From positions 496,001-560,000 of the forward strand of contig NZ_LVJN01000021.1 of NCBI RefSeq assembly GCF_002109495.1: a stretch of DNA of 64,000 bases. Reading direction: 5' to 3'. The notes beneath the pieces are model-generated. The model was given only the letters and a program-made list of their open reading frames with translations, did no database searches and was not told where the DNA came from. This stretch comes from Magnetofaba australis IT-1 (GTDB taxonomy: Bacteria > Pseudomonadota > Magnetococcia > Magnetococcales > Magnetococcaceae). Positions 26,979-35,440 of this stretch are shown one piece after another (the first letter of the stretch is position 1; every line of letters starts with the position of its first letter). A program made the translations under genes and the position numbers.

Positions 26979-27413
26979 AATGAATCCGAATCTATCCGGG
27001 GAAGAATCGGAACGCGACCATAAAGGGCGCTTCCGACCAGGAAACAATGCCAACCCGGCAGGACGCCCGAAAGGGAGCGGCTTTGCGGGCGAGATGCGCC
27101 GCCGGATTCAGGACGCCGCGCCCGGCGTTGTCGCGGCGCTGATTGCAAAAGCCGAGGATGGCGACATTCAGGCGGCGCGGCTGCTGCTGGAGCGGTGCGT
27201 TCCGAGTCTGAAGGCAGAATCGCCCGCCGTTTCCCTGTCCGGATTCGACGGCGATCTGACGCAGCGCGGCGAAGCGTTGATTTCTGCCTTGCGGGGGGTG
27301 CAGTCTCTCCCGATGCGGCGGCGGCGCTCATGGCGCTGTTGGCCCAACAGGCGCGGCTGGTGGAGATCACCGAGCTTGAGCAGCGTATTGCAGTGCTTGA
27401 GGCGGGCAAATGA
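26965..27413 (+). pseudogene. DUF5681-like protein with a frameshift in a G-run
   Basis: The first 110 codons encode a DUF5681-like protein: KGRFRPGNNANPAGRPKGS (about 20-38), then helices rich in Ala/Glu. Homologues of this type are often found near phage packaging or mobile-element genes. At 27292-27297 there is a run of six G. In the zero frame the sequence afterwards turns into Arg/Trp-rich nonsense (SLPMRRRRSWRCW), while one frame over it reads AVSPDAAAALMALLAQQARL and VEITELEQRIAVLEAGK, the usual C-terminus of this family. A seventh G would restore one frame ending at 27413, where the stop overlaps the next ATG. So it is a slippage-type frameshift, a true mutation, programmed shift or read error. 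Confidence 0.7.
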
Positions 27414-27631
27414 GCAGGCTATCTGAGCGCGTGGCCAAGCTGGAGGGCCGCGCAAATCCGGTAGAATGGCCCTCTCAGGAGGCATTTGCGCGGCCCGAGT
27501 CGCTGGAGGAGTTTGAGCGGTGGCTGGAGATGGCCAGAGCGCGCCCCGAAGAGCGGCCAGGAATGTTAGAGACATGGCCCGCTGAATGGCGGCGGCGATA
27601 CGAACTTATGGAGAACCGGTGCGCAAATTAG
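27410..27631 (+). CDS. Small hypothetical protein, coupled to DUF5681 gene
   Basis: 73 residues, unrecognised. Heptad-like start (LSERVAKLEGR) and Trp/Glu-rich C-terminal half (SLEEFERWLEMARARPEERP). Its ATG lies inside an ATGA overlap with the stop of the frame-restored DUF5681 gene, which supports both that frame and this start. Confidence 0.5.
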   Translation: MSRLSERVAKLEGRANPVEWPSQEAFARPESLEEFERWLEMARARPEERPGMLETWPAEWRRRYELMENRCAN

Positions 27632-27686
27632 GCAAACGTAAGCCGCCTGGACATCAGACCCCGCCCCCGTGGCGGGGGTGCTCTTG

Positions 27687-27821
27687 TTGACATCAACCAA
27701 GCAGCTGCGGACGTTGTGGAAGGCGCGGGCGGATATCGACGATTCCGGCGCGGTAAAAGCGTTGAAACGGCTGCGGCAGGGCTATGAGGCGCTGGCGGAG
27801 AGGGTGGCGGAGAAAGAGTGA
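27687..27821 (+). CDS. Possible 44-residue protein with TTG start
   Basis: The frame codes LTSTKQLRTLWKARADIDDS and then a helical KALKRLRQGYEALAERVAEKE tail. TTG at 27684 or 27687, or GTG at 27678, would be the start; GGCGGGGGTG lies just upstream. Amphipathic, charged helical content looks protein-like, but rare start codons and small size keep confidence low. Confidence 0.35.
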   Translation: MTSTKQLRTLWKARADIDDSGAVKALKRLRQGYEALAERVAEKE

Positions 27822-27849
27822 CCGCCCCCGGCAGAGCCAAGGGCACTCT

Positions 27850-27878
27850 CATGTCCGCTATTGATAGAAGCGGACATG
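27850..27878. terminator. Hairpin between convergent genes
   Basis: Perfect 10-base stem CATGTCCGCT (27850-27859) with AGCGGACATG (27869-27878), nine-base loop. It lies between the rightward small genes of the element and the leftward hemerythrin-PilZ gene, where a shared terminator would be expected, but there is no T-run. Confidence 0.4.
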
Positions 27879-27883
27879 TGATT

Positions 27884-28636
27884 TCAAACAGAGTTCCGAA
27901 TCAGATCTTCGAGCAATAGTGCTTGGGGATCCTTGAATTCCAGAGAAATGAACTCTTCGTCGCAGCGAATAATTTTACACGGCGTCATGTCACTGTGTAT
28001 CGGTGAGCTCCAGCCAATGGAACCCCAGTCCCCAGCACGAAACAGTTTCTCCCCACCATCGTGCTTCAGCAAAGCACCTGTTGCGCTAACATTTACCACA
28101 GACCCCGAGCATTTTCCCTCGCTGTTGTTCTCAATGACTACAGCCCCTTCTAGCTCGTATCTGGTCGAACGATTACTCACATCGTCATACAAACCGATCT
28201 CGGAGAAGTGCTGCTTGTCCAGAGTAACGATGTGTTTGAAAAACCAGTTGATGATGGACTGCGTATGGATGAACGCTAGGCTCTCGATAAGAGTGCCGCT
28301 ATCCACCAAAATTTCAAGCGCCCGTGATTTCGCCCCTAGGTCAGAAATCGCTGCCTCATGCTCCTCACGATGTTTTTCCAGGGATTCGATATCTACCCTA
28401 CTTCGGAGCACCGCCTCCTCGTAGGCGAAATGCTCTTTCATGCTCCCGCGCAGTTTCGTAACCAAAACATGGAACTGCTTCTTGCCCTTGGGCTCCAGGA
28501 TTTCATCCACGAGGGCACATATTTGTTGATATATGCCCTCGTGCTGAGCATCAATCTCAGGGAATCCGAGCTTCAGATGCATATCAAACGATACCTCTAA
28601 GCCTCTGTAATTAAGAAAGTCTTTCTGAGATATCAT
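27884..28636 (-). CDS. Hemerythrin-PilZ fusion protein
   Basis: 250 residues. Residues about 10-145 are a bacteriohemerythrin domain with a complete diiron ligand set: His in IDAQHEG, His and Glu in EHFAYEE, two His in KHREEHE, then His and Asp in FKHIVTLD. Residues about 155-250 form a PilZ domain with the RxxxR-like region NRSTRYELEG and NVSATGAL (NxSxxG), the c-di-GMP binding signature. An oxygen-binding module joined to a second-messenger receptor suggests oxygen-dependent control of motility or attachment. ATG 28636 follows AGGTGG; an ATG five codons upstream is also possible. Its AT-rich codons differ from those of the replication genes to its left. Confidence 0.88.
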   Translation of the reverse strand: MISQKDFLNYRGLEVSFDMHLKLGFPEIDAQHEGIYQQICALVDEILEPKGKKQFHVLVTKLRGSMKEHFAYEEAVLRSRVDIESLEKHREEHEAAISDLGAKSRALEILVDSGTLIESLAFIHTQSIINWFFKHIVTLDKQHFSEIGLYDDVSNRSTRYELEGAVVIENNSEGKCSGSVVNVSATGALLKHDGGEKLFRAGDWGSIGWSSPIHSDMTPCKIIRCDEEFISLEFKDPQALLLEDLIRNSV

Positions 28637-28710
28637 CCCTACCACCTGCATAAGTTGTGCGCTTTCAGCTATTCCATGACTATGTAGGATATTATCGCTA
28701 CAATAAGCTT

Positions 28711-28872
28711 ATGGAACCAGTAAATTTTCCAGGGGCAATGTGGCGTATGGGTATTTTCTTAGAAAGAAACGGAAGCTCACTAACAATTCGATACGACGGC
28801 GCAATAAAAATAACTCAACTCTGTGAGATTCAGAATCAACTTAGGAGCGTCGAAAATGTATTCCACACTTGA
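28711..28872 (+). CDS. Short STAS-like fragment
   Basis: 53 residues from ATG 28711. The part MGIFLERNGSSLTIRYDGAI and ITQLCEIQNQLRSVENV resembles the first strands and helix of a STAS domain, but the C-terminal half is missing. It overlaps the start of a complete STAS-like gene by 17 bases. It may be a decayed copy of that gene or a short interacting partner. Confidence 0.4.
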   Translation: MEPVNFPGAMWRMGIFLERNGSSLTIRYDGAIKITQLCEIQNQLRSVENVFHT

Positions 28873-29155
28873 CCATGTTTGTGTATCTGAAACTGATGAA
28901 ACAATAACATTTCATGTGAATGGTTCCATCTCTTACAATGACTGGAAAACTTTCCATGAGACCTGTATTAAGGCGAACAGCACACCAAAGCATGTCAGGA
29001 TTGAACTGAACTGCTTGGTTGATAGCATCACCATTGGAACCATCATTCGCGCTCAGGATGAAACGACTGATAAGATGTCCATTAAAGCGAACTCAGAATC
29101 AGCTAAAAATATCATCTGTATGATTCAGTTAGATAAAATATTCATTATCGAGTGA
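28856..29155 (+). CDS. STAS-domain (anti-anti-sigma-like) protein
   Basis: 99 residues, the size of a single STAS domain. Strand pattern ETITFHVNGSISYNDWKTFH (about 14-33), HVRIELNCLVDSITIGTIIR with the conserved DS position (about 46-65), and C-terminal ICMIQLDKIFIIE fit the fold. The usual phosphorylatable Ser could be the Ser of VDSIT. TTAGGAGCG lies about nine bases before the ATG. STAS proteins work with RsbW-like kinases and SpoIIE phosphatases such as the one at 2472. Located between a hemerythrin-PilZ gene and an IS insertion, in AT-rich DNA. Confidence 0.65.
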   Translation: MYSTLDHVCVSETDETITFHVNGSISYNDWKTFHETCIKANSTPKHVRIELNCLVDSITIGTIIRAQDETTDKMSIKANSESAKNIICMIQLDKIFIIE

Positions 29156-29190
29156 TTCATTTTTGGGTAGTGGCTCCGTTTAGCTGATCA

Positions 29191-29649
29191 CTATATTTCC
29201 AGACCAAACTCGTAGCGGTTGATAAACAGGCCAATGACCGTGTCGTGCATCACCTCGCATTTGGAGAAGCAGATGGTCTTTCTGGCCAGTCGCTTGATGC
29301 GAGTGCGCCAAGTCAGATGCTTGCGCTCAATACGCTGAGTGTTGCGCTTGCCCACGAAATGATTTGGGGCCAATGGGACGCGATGGTAAGCGCCCCAATC
29401 ATCGGTAAACAGGTTGGCGATGCCAAAAGGCTCCAGCAGTTTACGCAGCTCTTTGAGCACAGCATCTTTCCGAGTTCCGAAGACATATGCCAGGACGCGG
29501 CCTGACTGGCGTTCGATGGCATGCCAAATCCATCGAGGGTTGGCCTTGCTGCCGACATAGGACCACATTTCATCAGCTTCTGCTTGATCAACCCGAACCA
29601 CGTCGACCGGCGTATCGGAAGCCAGTTCAGCCAGAAGTGGAAGATTCAC
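29191..29649 (-). CDS. insB: IS1-type transposase InsB part (DDE catalytic domain)
   Basis: 152 residues from a GTG start, or the C-terminal part of an InsAB fusion. Features of the IS1 DDE domain: the first acidic residue in DEMWSYVGSK, the second in LFTDDWGAYHR, and the C-terminal QRIERKHLTWRTRIKRLARK segment. The frame is open upstream to an A-run shared with insA, so a fusion could be produced by slippage there. Full length and apparently intact. Confidence 0.88.
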   Translation of the reverse strand: MNLPLLAELASDTPVDVVRVDQAEADEMWSYVGSKANPRWIWHAIERQSGRVLAYVFGTRKDAVLKELRKLLEPFGIANLFTDDWGAYHRVPLAPNHFVGKRNTQRIERKHLTWRTRIKRLARKTICFSKCEVMHDTVIGLFINRYEFGLEI

Positions 29650-29929
29650 CTGTGAGATTCCGGTGTTTTTTTATCTCTCGGGTGATGGTGTTGCGCCCGA
29701 CACCCAGGACGCGAGAGGTGTCACGAATCCCAGCGCCGTTAAGAGTCATCTCAAGGATTTGACGTTTTACCTCTGGTTGACGCCCTTTGTGGGTGTAGGT
29801 CGTTTGGAAATAGCGGCGTTTACAGTCTGGATTGTCGCAGCGGAAGCGCGGCTTCCCATTGGACTGTTTGCCATTCTTTACAACGTTTTGGCTTCCACAT
29901 TCTGGGCAATGCACGGTAATCATGGCCAT
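29627..29929 (-). CDS. insA: IS1-type InsA (zinc finger and HTH)
   Basis: 100 residues. The N-terminus has a zinc-finger pattern CPECGSQN and CDNPDCKRRYF, then a helix-turn-helix (GAGIRDTSRVLGVGRNTITR). A run of seven A after GAGAT (complement of 29666-29672) lies near its 3' end. InsB is in the plus-one (or minus-two) frame relative to InsA there, so loss of one A or gain of two would fuse the two proteins. Canonical IS1 fuses by minus-one slippage on A6C, so this element appears to use a different shift. Confidence 0.88.
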   Translation of the reverse strand: MAMITVHCPECGSQNVVKNGKQSNGKPRFRCDNPDCKRRYFQTTYTHKGRQPEVKRQILEMTLNGAGIRDTSRVLGVGRNTITREIKKHRNLTGESSTSG

Positions 29930-30063
29930 CTGTTTTCTCCACTATCCATGTGAGAACGATGGCCAAATCCATGCAAGTTTTATACAAAATCAGCTAAACG
30001 GAGCCACTACCCATTTTTGAATGGTAAATCACATCACTTACGCTTTCCCAGGAAGATTCGTTT

Positions 30064-30462
30064 ATGTCTGATTTCGCTCTGAAACGAACCGGTGTCGAGA
30101 GTATAGACATTCAGCATGAGGCACTCTTCGATCTTATTTGTATCCTGACTGACGATGTGACTCAGACTGATAATGCTGTTTCTTCTCTAAATGAATATGT
30201 GAAGTTTCACTTTTCATATGAAGAGTCATTGATGCTCCCTGCTTCCTACGAGCATTACACGCAACATCTGAAGGCGCATGAACGATTCGCCGCTGAAATG
30301 CCACGACTTACCAAGCAACTGATGGAAGAAACTTCAATAGAGAACAAGATTGAAATTCTCGATTCTATGAGGAAATATTTGATTGACTGGTTAGACAATC
30401 ATATCAACAAGACAGATGCGGAACTGTTCTCCAATCCTTCCCAGTTCACCCCAACCCGGTGA
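30064..30462 (+). CDS. Bacteriohemerythrin
   Basis: 132 residues, a single hemerythrin domain. Diiron ligands are complete: His in IDIQHEALF (about residue 19), His and Glu in KFHFSYEESL, HLKAH (two His), and His/Asp in DNHINKTD. Such proteins bind O2 reversibly and serve as oxygen carriers or sensors, often in magnetotactic and microaerophilic bacteria. CCAGGAAGATTCGTTT precedes ATG 30064. It and the hemerythrin-PilZ gene form the AT-rich cargo of the element. The IS1 copy lies just upstream and may have separated it from the STAS gene. Confidence 0.92.
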   Translation: MSDFALKRTGVESIDIQHEALFDLICILTDDVTQTDNAVSSLNEYVKFHFSYEESLMLPASYEHYTQHLKAHERFAAEMPRLTKQLMEETSIENKIEILDSMRKYLIDWLDNHINKTDAELFSNPSQFTPTR

Positions 30463-31067
30463 ATAACCTGACTACAGGCTATCATACCCCTGTTCCAGTA
30501 GACTCTACCCGGGGTCAGCTCACGAAACGGAAGATTTTTATCTTTCCTATATGCTGACCGAGTGTCTTAACCAGTGCTTGAAACCCGTTTCATGCGGTGC
30601 CTTCGTTGCTTTCAGGACCGCTTCTTGAAAAAGCGGACCTCAATCAACCCTGCCTAACCACCGGATCTCTTGAGAGTATCCAACCATCCAAAACCCCGGC
30701 ATTCGCTTCTGATGTCCGGTTTTGTAAACTTTCTCGCCACAGCGGACGCCATTTTTCTCTCTCAAGGTCTCGGATCAAGATACCCTTATGGAGCCCTGGA
30801 ACAAGGGCAAAGTAGAGGCCTTTCACAGTGGATCAGGTGCGCACCTCGCACAGATCCTCATGCGGCGGCGCTTTGCGGCTCTTGCCGCTCTGCTCTAGGC
30901 AGGCGTCGCAGAAAACAGGTTAGATGCTCACCAATCAGTTTTCAAGAAGCGCGAGAGGGGTTCATGTGAAAGCGTGGAGCCAAAAACTCTGACGGGCATC
31001 AGCATCAACAGGCCACCCGAGGCAGGGATTTTTTGTGGCTCAGGGGGAGCGACTAGCGGGCTGCAAA
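30463..31067. other. Gene-poor right part of the integrative element
   Basis: About 600 bases without a gene that I can support. There is a short CCGCTTCTTGAAAAAGCGG hairpin near 30620. A 60-codon leftward frame (30644-30826) and a 72-codon rightward frame overlap each other and show no domain or ribosome-binding site. It may hold decayed cargo. Confidence 0.4.
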
Positions 31068-31089
31068 GTACACCCCAGAGTACACCCCG
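31068..31089. promoter_or_regulatory. Candidate integrase arm-type sites, right end
   Basis: AGTACACCCC at 31068-31077 and 31080-31089, the same ten-base repeat with the same 12-base spacing as at 21155-21176, 47 bases from the right att repeat. Confidence 0.6.
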
Positions 31090-31135
31090 AGGCAAGATGG
31101 CTTGATTGTGAGATTGTGTAAACTATTGAAATAGA

Positions 31136-31212
<77 letters not shown>

Positions 31213-31245
31213 TTGTGTTATGTCATAACGCCAAACAAAGAGAAA

Positions 31246-31322
<77 letters not shown>

Positions 31323-31553
31323 TCAGACTCTTTATGTGGACTCTTAAGACAGCTGCGAACTATACGACACTGGCGCTGTGGGAGCAAGCGCAAGCCGCAT
31401 TCTCTCCTTGGGGATTCTCGCTTTTCAGTCTATCATTAGGGATTCTGCACAAAATCACCATTGCGGCGTCCGGCGCTTGTTGGACCAACTGGGCCAAATA
31501 GGCCGTGTCCAAATCCCCGCCGCTCAGCCGAACCCGACCATTCGTCTGCCTTT

Positions 31554-32822
31554 ATGAAAATTGCGGCCGTAGGACTCAACCATAACAGCGCCCCCGTGGC
31601 TTTGCGGGAGAAGCTCTCTTTTCCCGAGGAGCGCTTACCGGAGAGTCTGGCGCAATTGGTGGGTTTGGAGCAGGTGTGCGAAGGGGTGATCCTCTCCACC
31701 TGCAACCGGGTGGAGATCTATCTGGCCGCCCACGACGTGCAGACCGCTGTGGAGCAGACCCGCATCTGGTTAGCCCACTCCCACGATTTGAGCTTGGATG
31801 AGCTCAATCCCCATCTCTATATCAATCTGGAAGAGGAGGCGGTGCGTCACGGCTTCCGCGTGGCCAGCAGTCTGGACTCCATGGTGCTGGGCGAGCCGCA
31901 GATCCTCGGTCAGATGAAAAAGGCCTATCAGCACGCCGTGGCGCAACAGAGCGTCGGCGCTATTCTCAATCGCTTTTTTCAGCACGCTTTTCAAACCGCT
32001 AAGCGGGTGCGTAATGAGACCGCCATTGCCGAAAACGCGGTGTCGGTTTCGTTTGCAGCGGTGGAGCTGTCGCGCAAGATCTTCGGCGAATTGAACGGTC
32101 ATAGCTGTCTGCTCATCGGCGCCGGTGAGATGTGCGAATTGGCCGCGCGCCATCTGGTGGCCAACGGCATCGATAAAGTGTTCGTCACCAACCGCACCCT
32201 GGAGCGGGCGCAGAATCTGGCCGCCCAGTTCGATGGTCACGCTTTCCCCATGGAGAAGCTGGCGGAGAATCTACACCGCGCCGACATCATCATCTCCTCC
32301 ACCGGCTCCACCGTCTATCTGGTGGATGCGCCCATGGTGAAAAAGGCCCTCAAAGAGCGGCGCCAGCGCCCCATGTTCTTTATCGATATCGCCGTGCCGC
32401 GGGATCTGGACCCGGAGATCGGCGATGTGGACAGCGCTTTTCTGTATGACATGGATGATCTGAATCAGATCGTCGAGCAGAACCGACAGGAGCGCGCAGA
32501 AGCGGCGCAAGCGGCGGAAAACATTGTTTCTGAAGAGATCCCGGGGCTGCTGAAATGGATCTCTGCACTGGAGGTTGCGCCCACCATCAAAGCGTTACGC
32601 GCTCACGCTGAAGGCGTGCGTGACGAGGTGTTGGAAAAGCAGTTGCGCGGCTGGGAAACCTTGAGCGATGACGACCGCGCGCGCATCGAGAAGCTGACCC
32701 GCCTGTTGGTGAATAAAATTCTGCACAATCCGTCTGAACAGTTGCGTCTGGCCGCCCATGAGCCCGATGGCGATCAGATCACCGCCGCCACCCGGCGACT
32801 GTTCAAACTGGACGATGGATAA
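31554..32822 (+). CDS. hemA: Glutamyl-tRNA reductase
   Basis: 422 residues. It reduces Glu-tRNA to glutamate-1-semialdehyde, the first step of C5-pathway tetrapyrrole synthesis. Start MKIAAVGLNHNSAPVALRE; catalytic Cys in LSTCNRVEIY (about residue 50); NADPH-binding LLIGAGEMCELAARHL (about 185-200); helical dimerisation C-terminus. The frame continues upstream, but ATG 31554 begins exactly at the conserved N-terminus. prfA follows 18 bases later, the usual hemA-prfA arrangement. Confidence 0.96.
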   Translation: MKIAAVGLNHNSAPVALREKLSFPEERLPESLAQLVGLEQVCEGVILSTCNRVEIYLAAHDVQTAVEQTRIWLAHSHDLSLDELNPHLYINLEEEAVRHGFRVASSLDSMVLGEPQILGQMKKAYQHAVAQQSVGAILNRFFQHAFQTAKRVRNETAIAENAVSVSFAAVELSRKIFGELNGHSCLLIGAGEMCELAARHLVANGIDKVFVTNRTLERAQNLAAQFDGHAFPMEKLAENLHRADIIISSTGSTVYLVDAPMVKKALKERRQRPMFFIDIAVPRDLDPEIGDVDSAFLYDMDDLNQIVEQNRQERAEAAQAAENIVSEEIPGLLKWISALEVAPTIKALRAHAEGVRDEVLEKQLRGWETLSDDDRARIEKLTRLLVNKILHNPSEQLRLAAHEPDGDQITAATRRLFKLDDG

Positions 32823-32840
32823 GGGCTGGAGAGTCTCGCT

Positions 32841-33923
32841 ATGGCGTTAACCGATAAACTCCGTGTGATGAGTGAGCGCCATGCAGAGATCTCCGCTCTG
32901 CTGGGTCAGCAGGATATCGCCTCCAATCCTGAACGGTTCGCCAAGTTGAATCGCGAATTCGCCGAGCTGGAGCCCATTGTGGAAGCCTATGCGCAGCACA
33001 AGGAGTTGGATGCGCAGCTTAAAGACGCCGAGGAGATGTTGGCCGAGCCTGACGCCGATGCGGAGATGGCGCAGATGGCGCGAGAGGAGCGTGATTCGCT
33101 GAAGCATCAATTGGAGGAGAGTGACGCTCAACTGCAAATTCTGCTACTGCCCAAGGATCCTGACGATCAGAAGAACGTTATTTTGGAGATTCGCGCCGGC
33201 ACCGGCGGCGATGAGGCGGGACTGTTCGCGGCGGATCTGTTTCGCATGTATGGGCGCTATGTGGAGCAGCGCGGCTGGCGCATGGAGATTCTGGATAGCA
33301 GCCCCACGGATCTAGGCGGATTCAAGGAGCTCATCGCCATGATCACCGGCGCGGGCGTCTACTCCAGCTTGAAATTCGAGTCCGGCGTGCACCGGGTGCA
33401 GCGTGTGCCCGCCACGGAGGCGGGCGGACGCATCCACACCAGCGCCTGCACGGTGGCGATTCTGCCCGAAGCCGATGAAGTGAGCGTCAATATCGCCGAC
33501 AAGGATCTGCGCATCGACGTCTATCGCTCCTCCGGGCCCGGTGGACAGAGCGTCAACACCACCGATTCGGCTGTGCGCATCACCCACCTGCCCACCGGCC
33601 TGGTGGTGACCTGCCAGGATGAGAAATCCCAGCACAAGAACAAAGCCAAGGCGATGAAGGTGTTGCAGGCGCGTCTGCTGGATCAGGAGCGCCAGTCCGC
33701 CGCTGATGAGCGCGCCGAAGCGCGGCGGGGTCAGGTGGGATCGGGAGACCGTTCCGAGCGCATCCGCACCTATAATTTCCCACAAAACCGTGTAACCGAT
33801 CACCGCATCAATCTGACTCTACATAAATTGGATGCGGTGATGCAGGGCGCGTTGGGGGAGATCGTCGACGCCCTGTTGGCGCATCATCAAGCGGAGTTGC
33901 TGGCGCAGTTGGGTGAAGCTTGA
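32841..33923 (+). CDS. prfA: Peptide chain release factor 1
   Basis: 360 residues, normal length. RF1 recognises UAA and UAG and releases the peptide. The PxT-type recognition motif is in [11 protein letters not shown] (about 190), and the catalytic GGQ in [14 protein letters not shown] (about 231-233), with the Gln available for methylation. The gene follows hemA closely. In many proteobacteria prmC, which methylates this Gln, comes next; here a hairpin repeat and an IS3-type element occupy that position. Confidence 0.97.
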   Translation: MALTDKLRVMSERHAEISALLGQQDIASNPERFAKLNREFAELEPIVEAYAQHKELDAQLKDAEEMLAEPDADAEMAQMAREERDSLKHQLEESDAQLQILLLPKDPDDQKNVILEIRAGTGGDEAGLFAADLFRMYGRYVEQRGWRMEILDSSPTDLGGFKELIAMITGAGVYSSLKFESGVHRVQRVPATEAGGRIHTSACTVAILPEADEVSVNIADKDLRIDVYRSSGPGGQSVNTTDSAVRITHLPTGLVVTCQDEKSQHKNKAKAMKVLQARLLDQERQSAADERAEARRGQVGSGDRSERIRTYNFPQNRVTDHRINLTLHKLDAVMQGALGEIVDALLAHHQAELLAQLGEA

Positions 33924-33998
33924 GAGAATAAATTTTTTCTCATCCGCAACTCACGCTGAAATTTTTTCACCCATCAGTGAAATACAAAGACCGCGTTC

Positions 33999-34074
33999 AT
34001 ATAGTCGCCGCAGAAGAGAATGAGACATTTGAAGCGAGAAGATATCGAGGGCTCCGCCCTCGAGCTCCCAAGAT
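33999..34074 (-). repeat. Interspersed hairpin repeat, copy 5, left piece
   Basis: Begins with terminal sequence ATATAGTCGCCGCAG, then GATATCGAGGGC-tcc-GCCCTCGAGC and CTCCCAAGAT, where the IS3-type element starts. The missing remainder resumes at 35489 after a four-base duplication AGAT. Confidence 0.85.
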
Positions 34075-34142
34075 TGTTTCGGTTCAGTTGGAAAATGACA
34101 AACAAGCCGTTTATAATGTGTAGATAATAAGCGGAGGTTTGT

Positions 34143-34445
34143 ATGGAACGGAAGAAGCGGAGATTTACGGCTGAGCAGAAGGTAGGCTATGTGCGCCGTC
34201 ACCTGGTCGAGAAGGTGGTTCTCTCGGATCTGTGCGACGAGGCGGGCATTCAGCCCAGCCAGTACTATCGCTGGCAAAAGGCTTTGTTTGAGAACGGCGA
34301 AGCGGCCTTGTCTGACAAACGCGGCCAAAAGGCTTGTGACCGACAGATTGCCGAACTAGAAGCGAAGTTGGCAACCAAAAATGAAGTTATGTCTGAGCTT
34401 CTTGAGGCGCATGTTGCGCTAAAAAAAAGTCTTGGGGTGAGCTGA
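34143..34445 (+). CDS. IS3-type transposase OrfA (HTH)
   Basis: 100 residues. Helix-turn-helix of the IS3 OrfA type (FTAEQKVGYVRRHLVEKVVL; LCDEAGIQPSQYYRWQKAL), then a leucine-zipper-like heptad tail (IAELEAKLATKNEVMSELLE). A run of eight A at 34421-34428 close to the 3' end permits a minus-one shift: the shifted reading continues KSWGELNGCWVEPD into OrfB with no stop, giving an OrfAB fusion. Confidence 0.9.
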   Translation: MERKKRRFTAEQKVGYVRRHLVEKVVLSDLCDEAGIQPSQYYRWQKALFENGEAALSDKRGQKACDRQIAELEAKLATKNEVMSELLEAHVALKKSLGVS

Positions 34446-34456
34446 ACGGCTGCTGG

Positions 34457-35440
34457 GTGGAGCCGGACATACGGGATTCGGTGGTGAATTTCGTGGCGTT
34501 TTGGTCAGACAAGAGCGAAATCGACACGAGCCGAATTATCAACTGGATAGGCGTGCAAAGGGGCAAGTTCTATTCATGGCGCAAGCGCTATGGAATGGTT
34601 AATGACCACAATGGCCGTATTCCCCGAGATTTTTGGCTGGACGATTGGGAAAGGGAAGCGATTGTCGCCTTTTTCCATGAACATCCGTCAGAGGGCTATC
34701 GGCGCCTGACCTACATGATGCTGGATGCAGGCGTGGTGGCGGTCAGCCCCTCTTCAGTGCTGCGTGTGCTCAGAACTGCCGGGCTGATGCGTCGTTGGAG
34801 CCCATCGCCCTCGCAGAAGGGCACAGGGTTCAAACAGCCTTCGGAGCCGCATAAACACTGGCATGTGGACATCTCCTATCTGAATATCCAGGGGACGTTC
34901 TACTATCTGTGCAGTGTCCTGGATGGATGTAGCAGGTTTATCCTCCACTGGGAGATTCGTGAGTCGATGAAGGAAGATGAGGTTGAAGTGGTCCTGCTCC
35001 GAGCTCAGGAGGCCTATCCGGAAGCTAAGCCGCGGCTGATCTCAGACAATGGGCCGCAGTTCGTTGCCAACGATTTTAAGGCGTTCATCCGGGAATCCGG
35101 CATGACGCATGTGAGGACTTCGCCTTACTATCCGCAGAGCAACGGAAAACTGGAGCGTTTTCACGGTAGTTTGAAGCGTGAGTGCATTCGGCCTCAGACG
35201 CCATTATCGCTGGAAGATGCCCAACGGGTTGTGGGAAAGTACGTCGAGCATTACAACACCCGGCGGCTCCATAGCGCCATCGACTACGTCACCCCACAGG
35301 ATCGCCTGGAAGGGCGGCATGTGCAGATCCTGGCCGAACGAGATGAAAAGCTTGAGGCGGCCAGAGAACGGCGTCGGACGACGCACCAAAAGCAGTCTTT
35401 TCAGCCATCCCAAAAAATGGCTGAAAAGGCGAACAGCTAA
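34457..35440 (+). CDS. IS3-type transposase OrfB (DDE integrase)
   Basis: 327 residues if begun at GTG 34457; normally read as the C-terminal part of an OrfAB fusion after a minus-one shift at 34421. An N-terminal HTH_21-like region (HPSEGYRRLTYMM) precedes the rve integrase core with the DDE triad: Asp in WHVDISYL, Asp in ISDNGPQF, Glu in GKLERFHGSLKRE. Full length, apparently active. Confidence 0.92.
   Translation: MEPDIRDSVVNFVAFWSDKSEIDTSRIINWIGVQRGKFYSWRKRYGMVNDHNGRIPRDFWLDDWEREAIVAFFHEHPSEGYRRLTYMMLDAGVVAVSPSSVLRVLRTAGLMRRWSPSPSQKGTGFKQPSEPHKHWHVDISYLNIQGTFYYLCSVLDGCSRFILHWEIRESMKEDEVEVVLLRAQEAYPEAKPRLISDNGPQFVANDFKAFIRESGMTHVRTSPYYPQSNGKLERFHGSLKRECIRPQTPLSLEDAQRVVGKYVEHYNTRRLHSAIDYVTPQDRLEGRHVQILAERDEKLEAARERRRTTHQKQSFQPSQKMAEKANS

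Larger units (their letters stand above)
29165..30012 (-). mobile_element. IS1-family insertion sequence, 848 bases
   Basis: Perfect 24-base terminal inverted repeats begin GGGTAGTGGCTCCGTTTAGC (29165-29188) and are matched by the complement at 29989-30012. A six-base direct repeat ATTTTT flanks the element (29159-29164, 30013-30018). Two transposase frames, insA and insB, read leftward. It is inserted between the STAS gene and the second hemerythrin gene and breaks no reading frame. Confidence 0.92.

Noticed and set aside
30644..30826. 60-codon leftward frame in the right part of the element
   Set aside because: No ribosome-binding site or domain, overlaps another chance frame.
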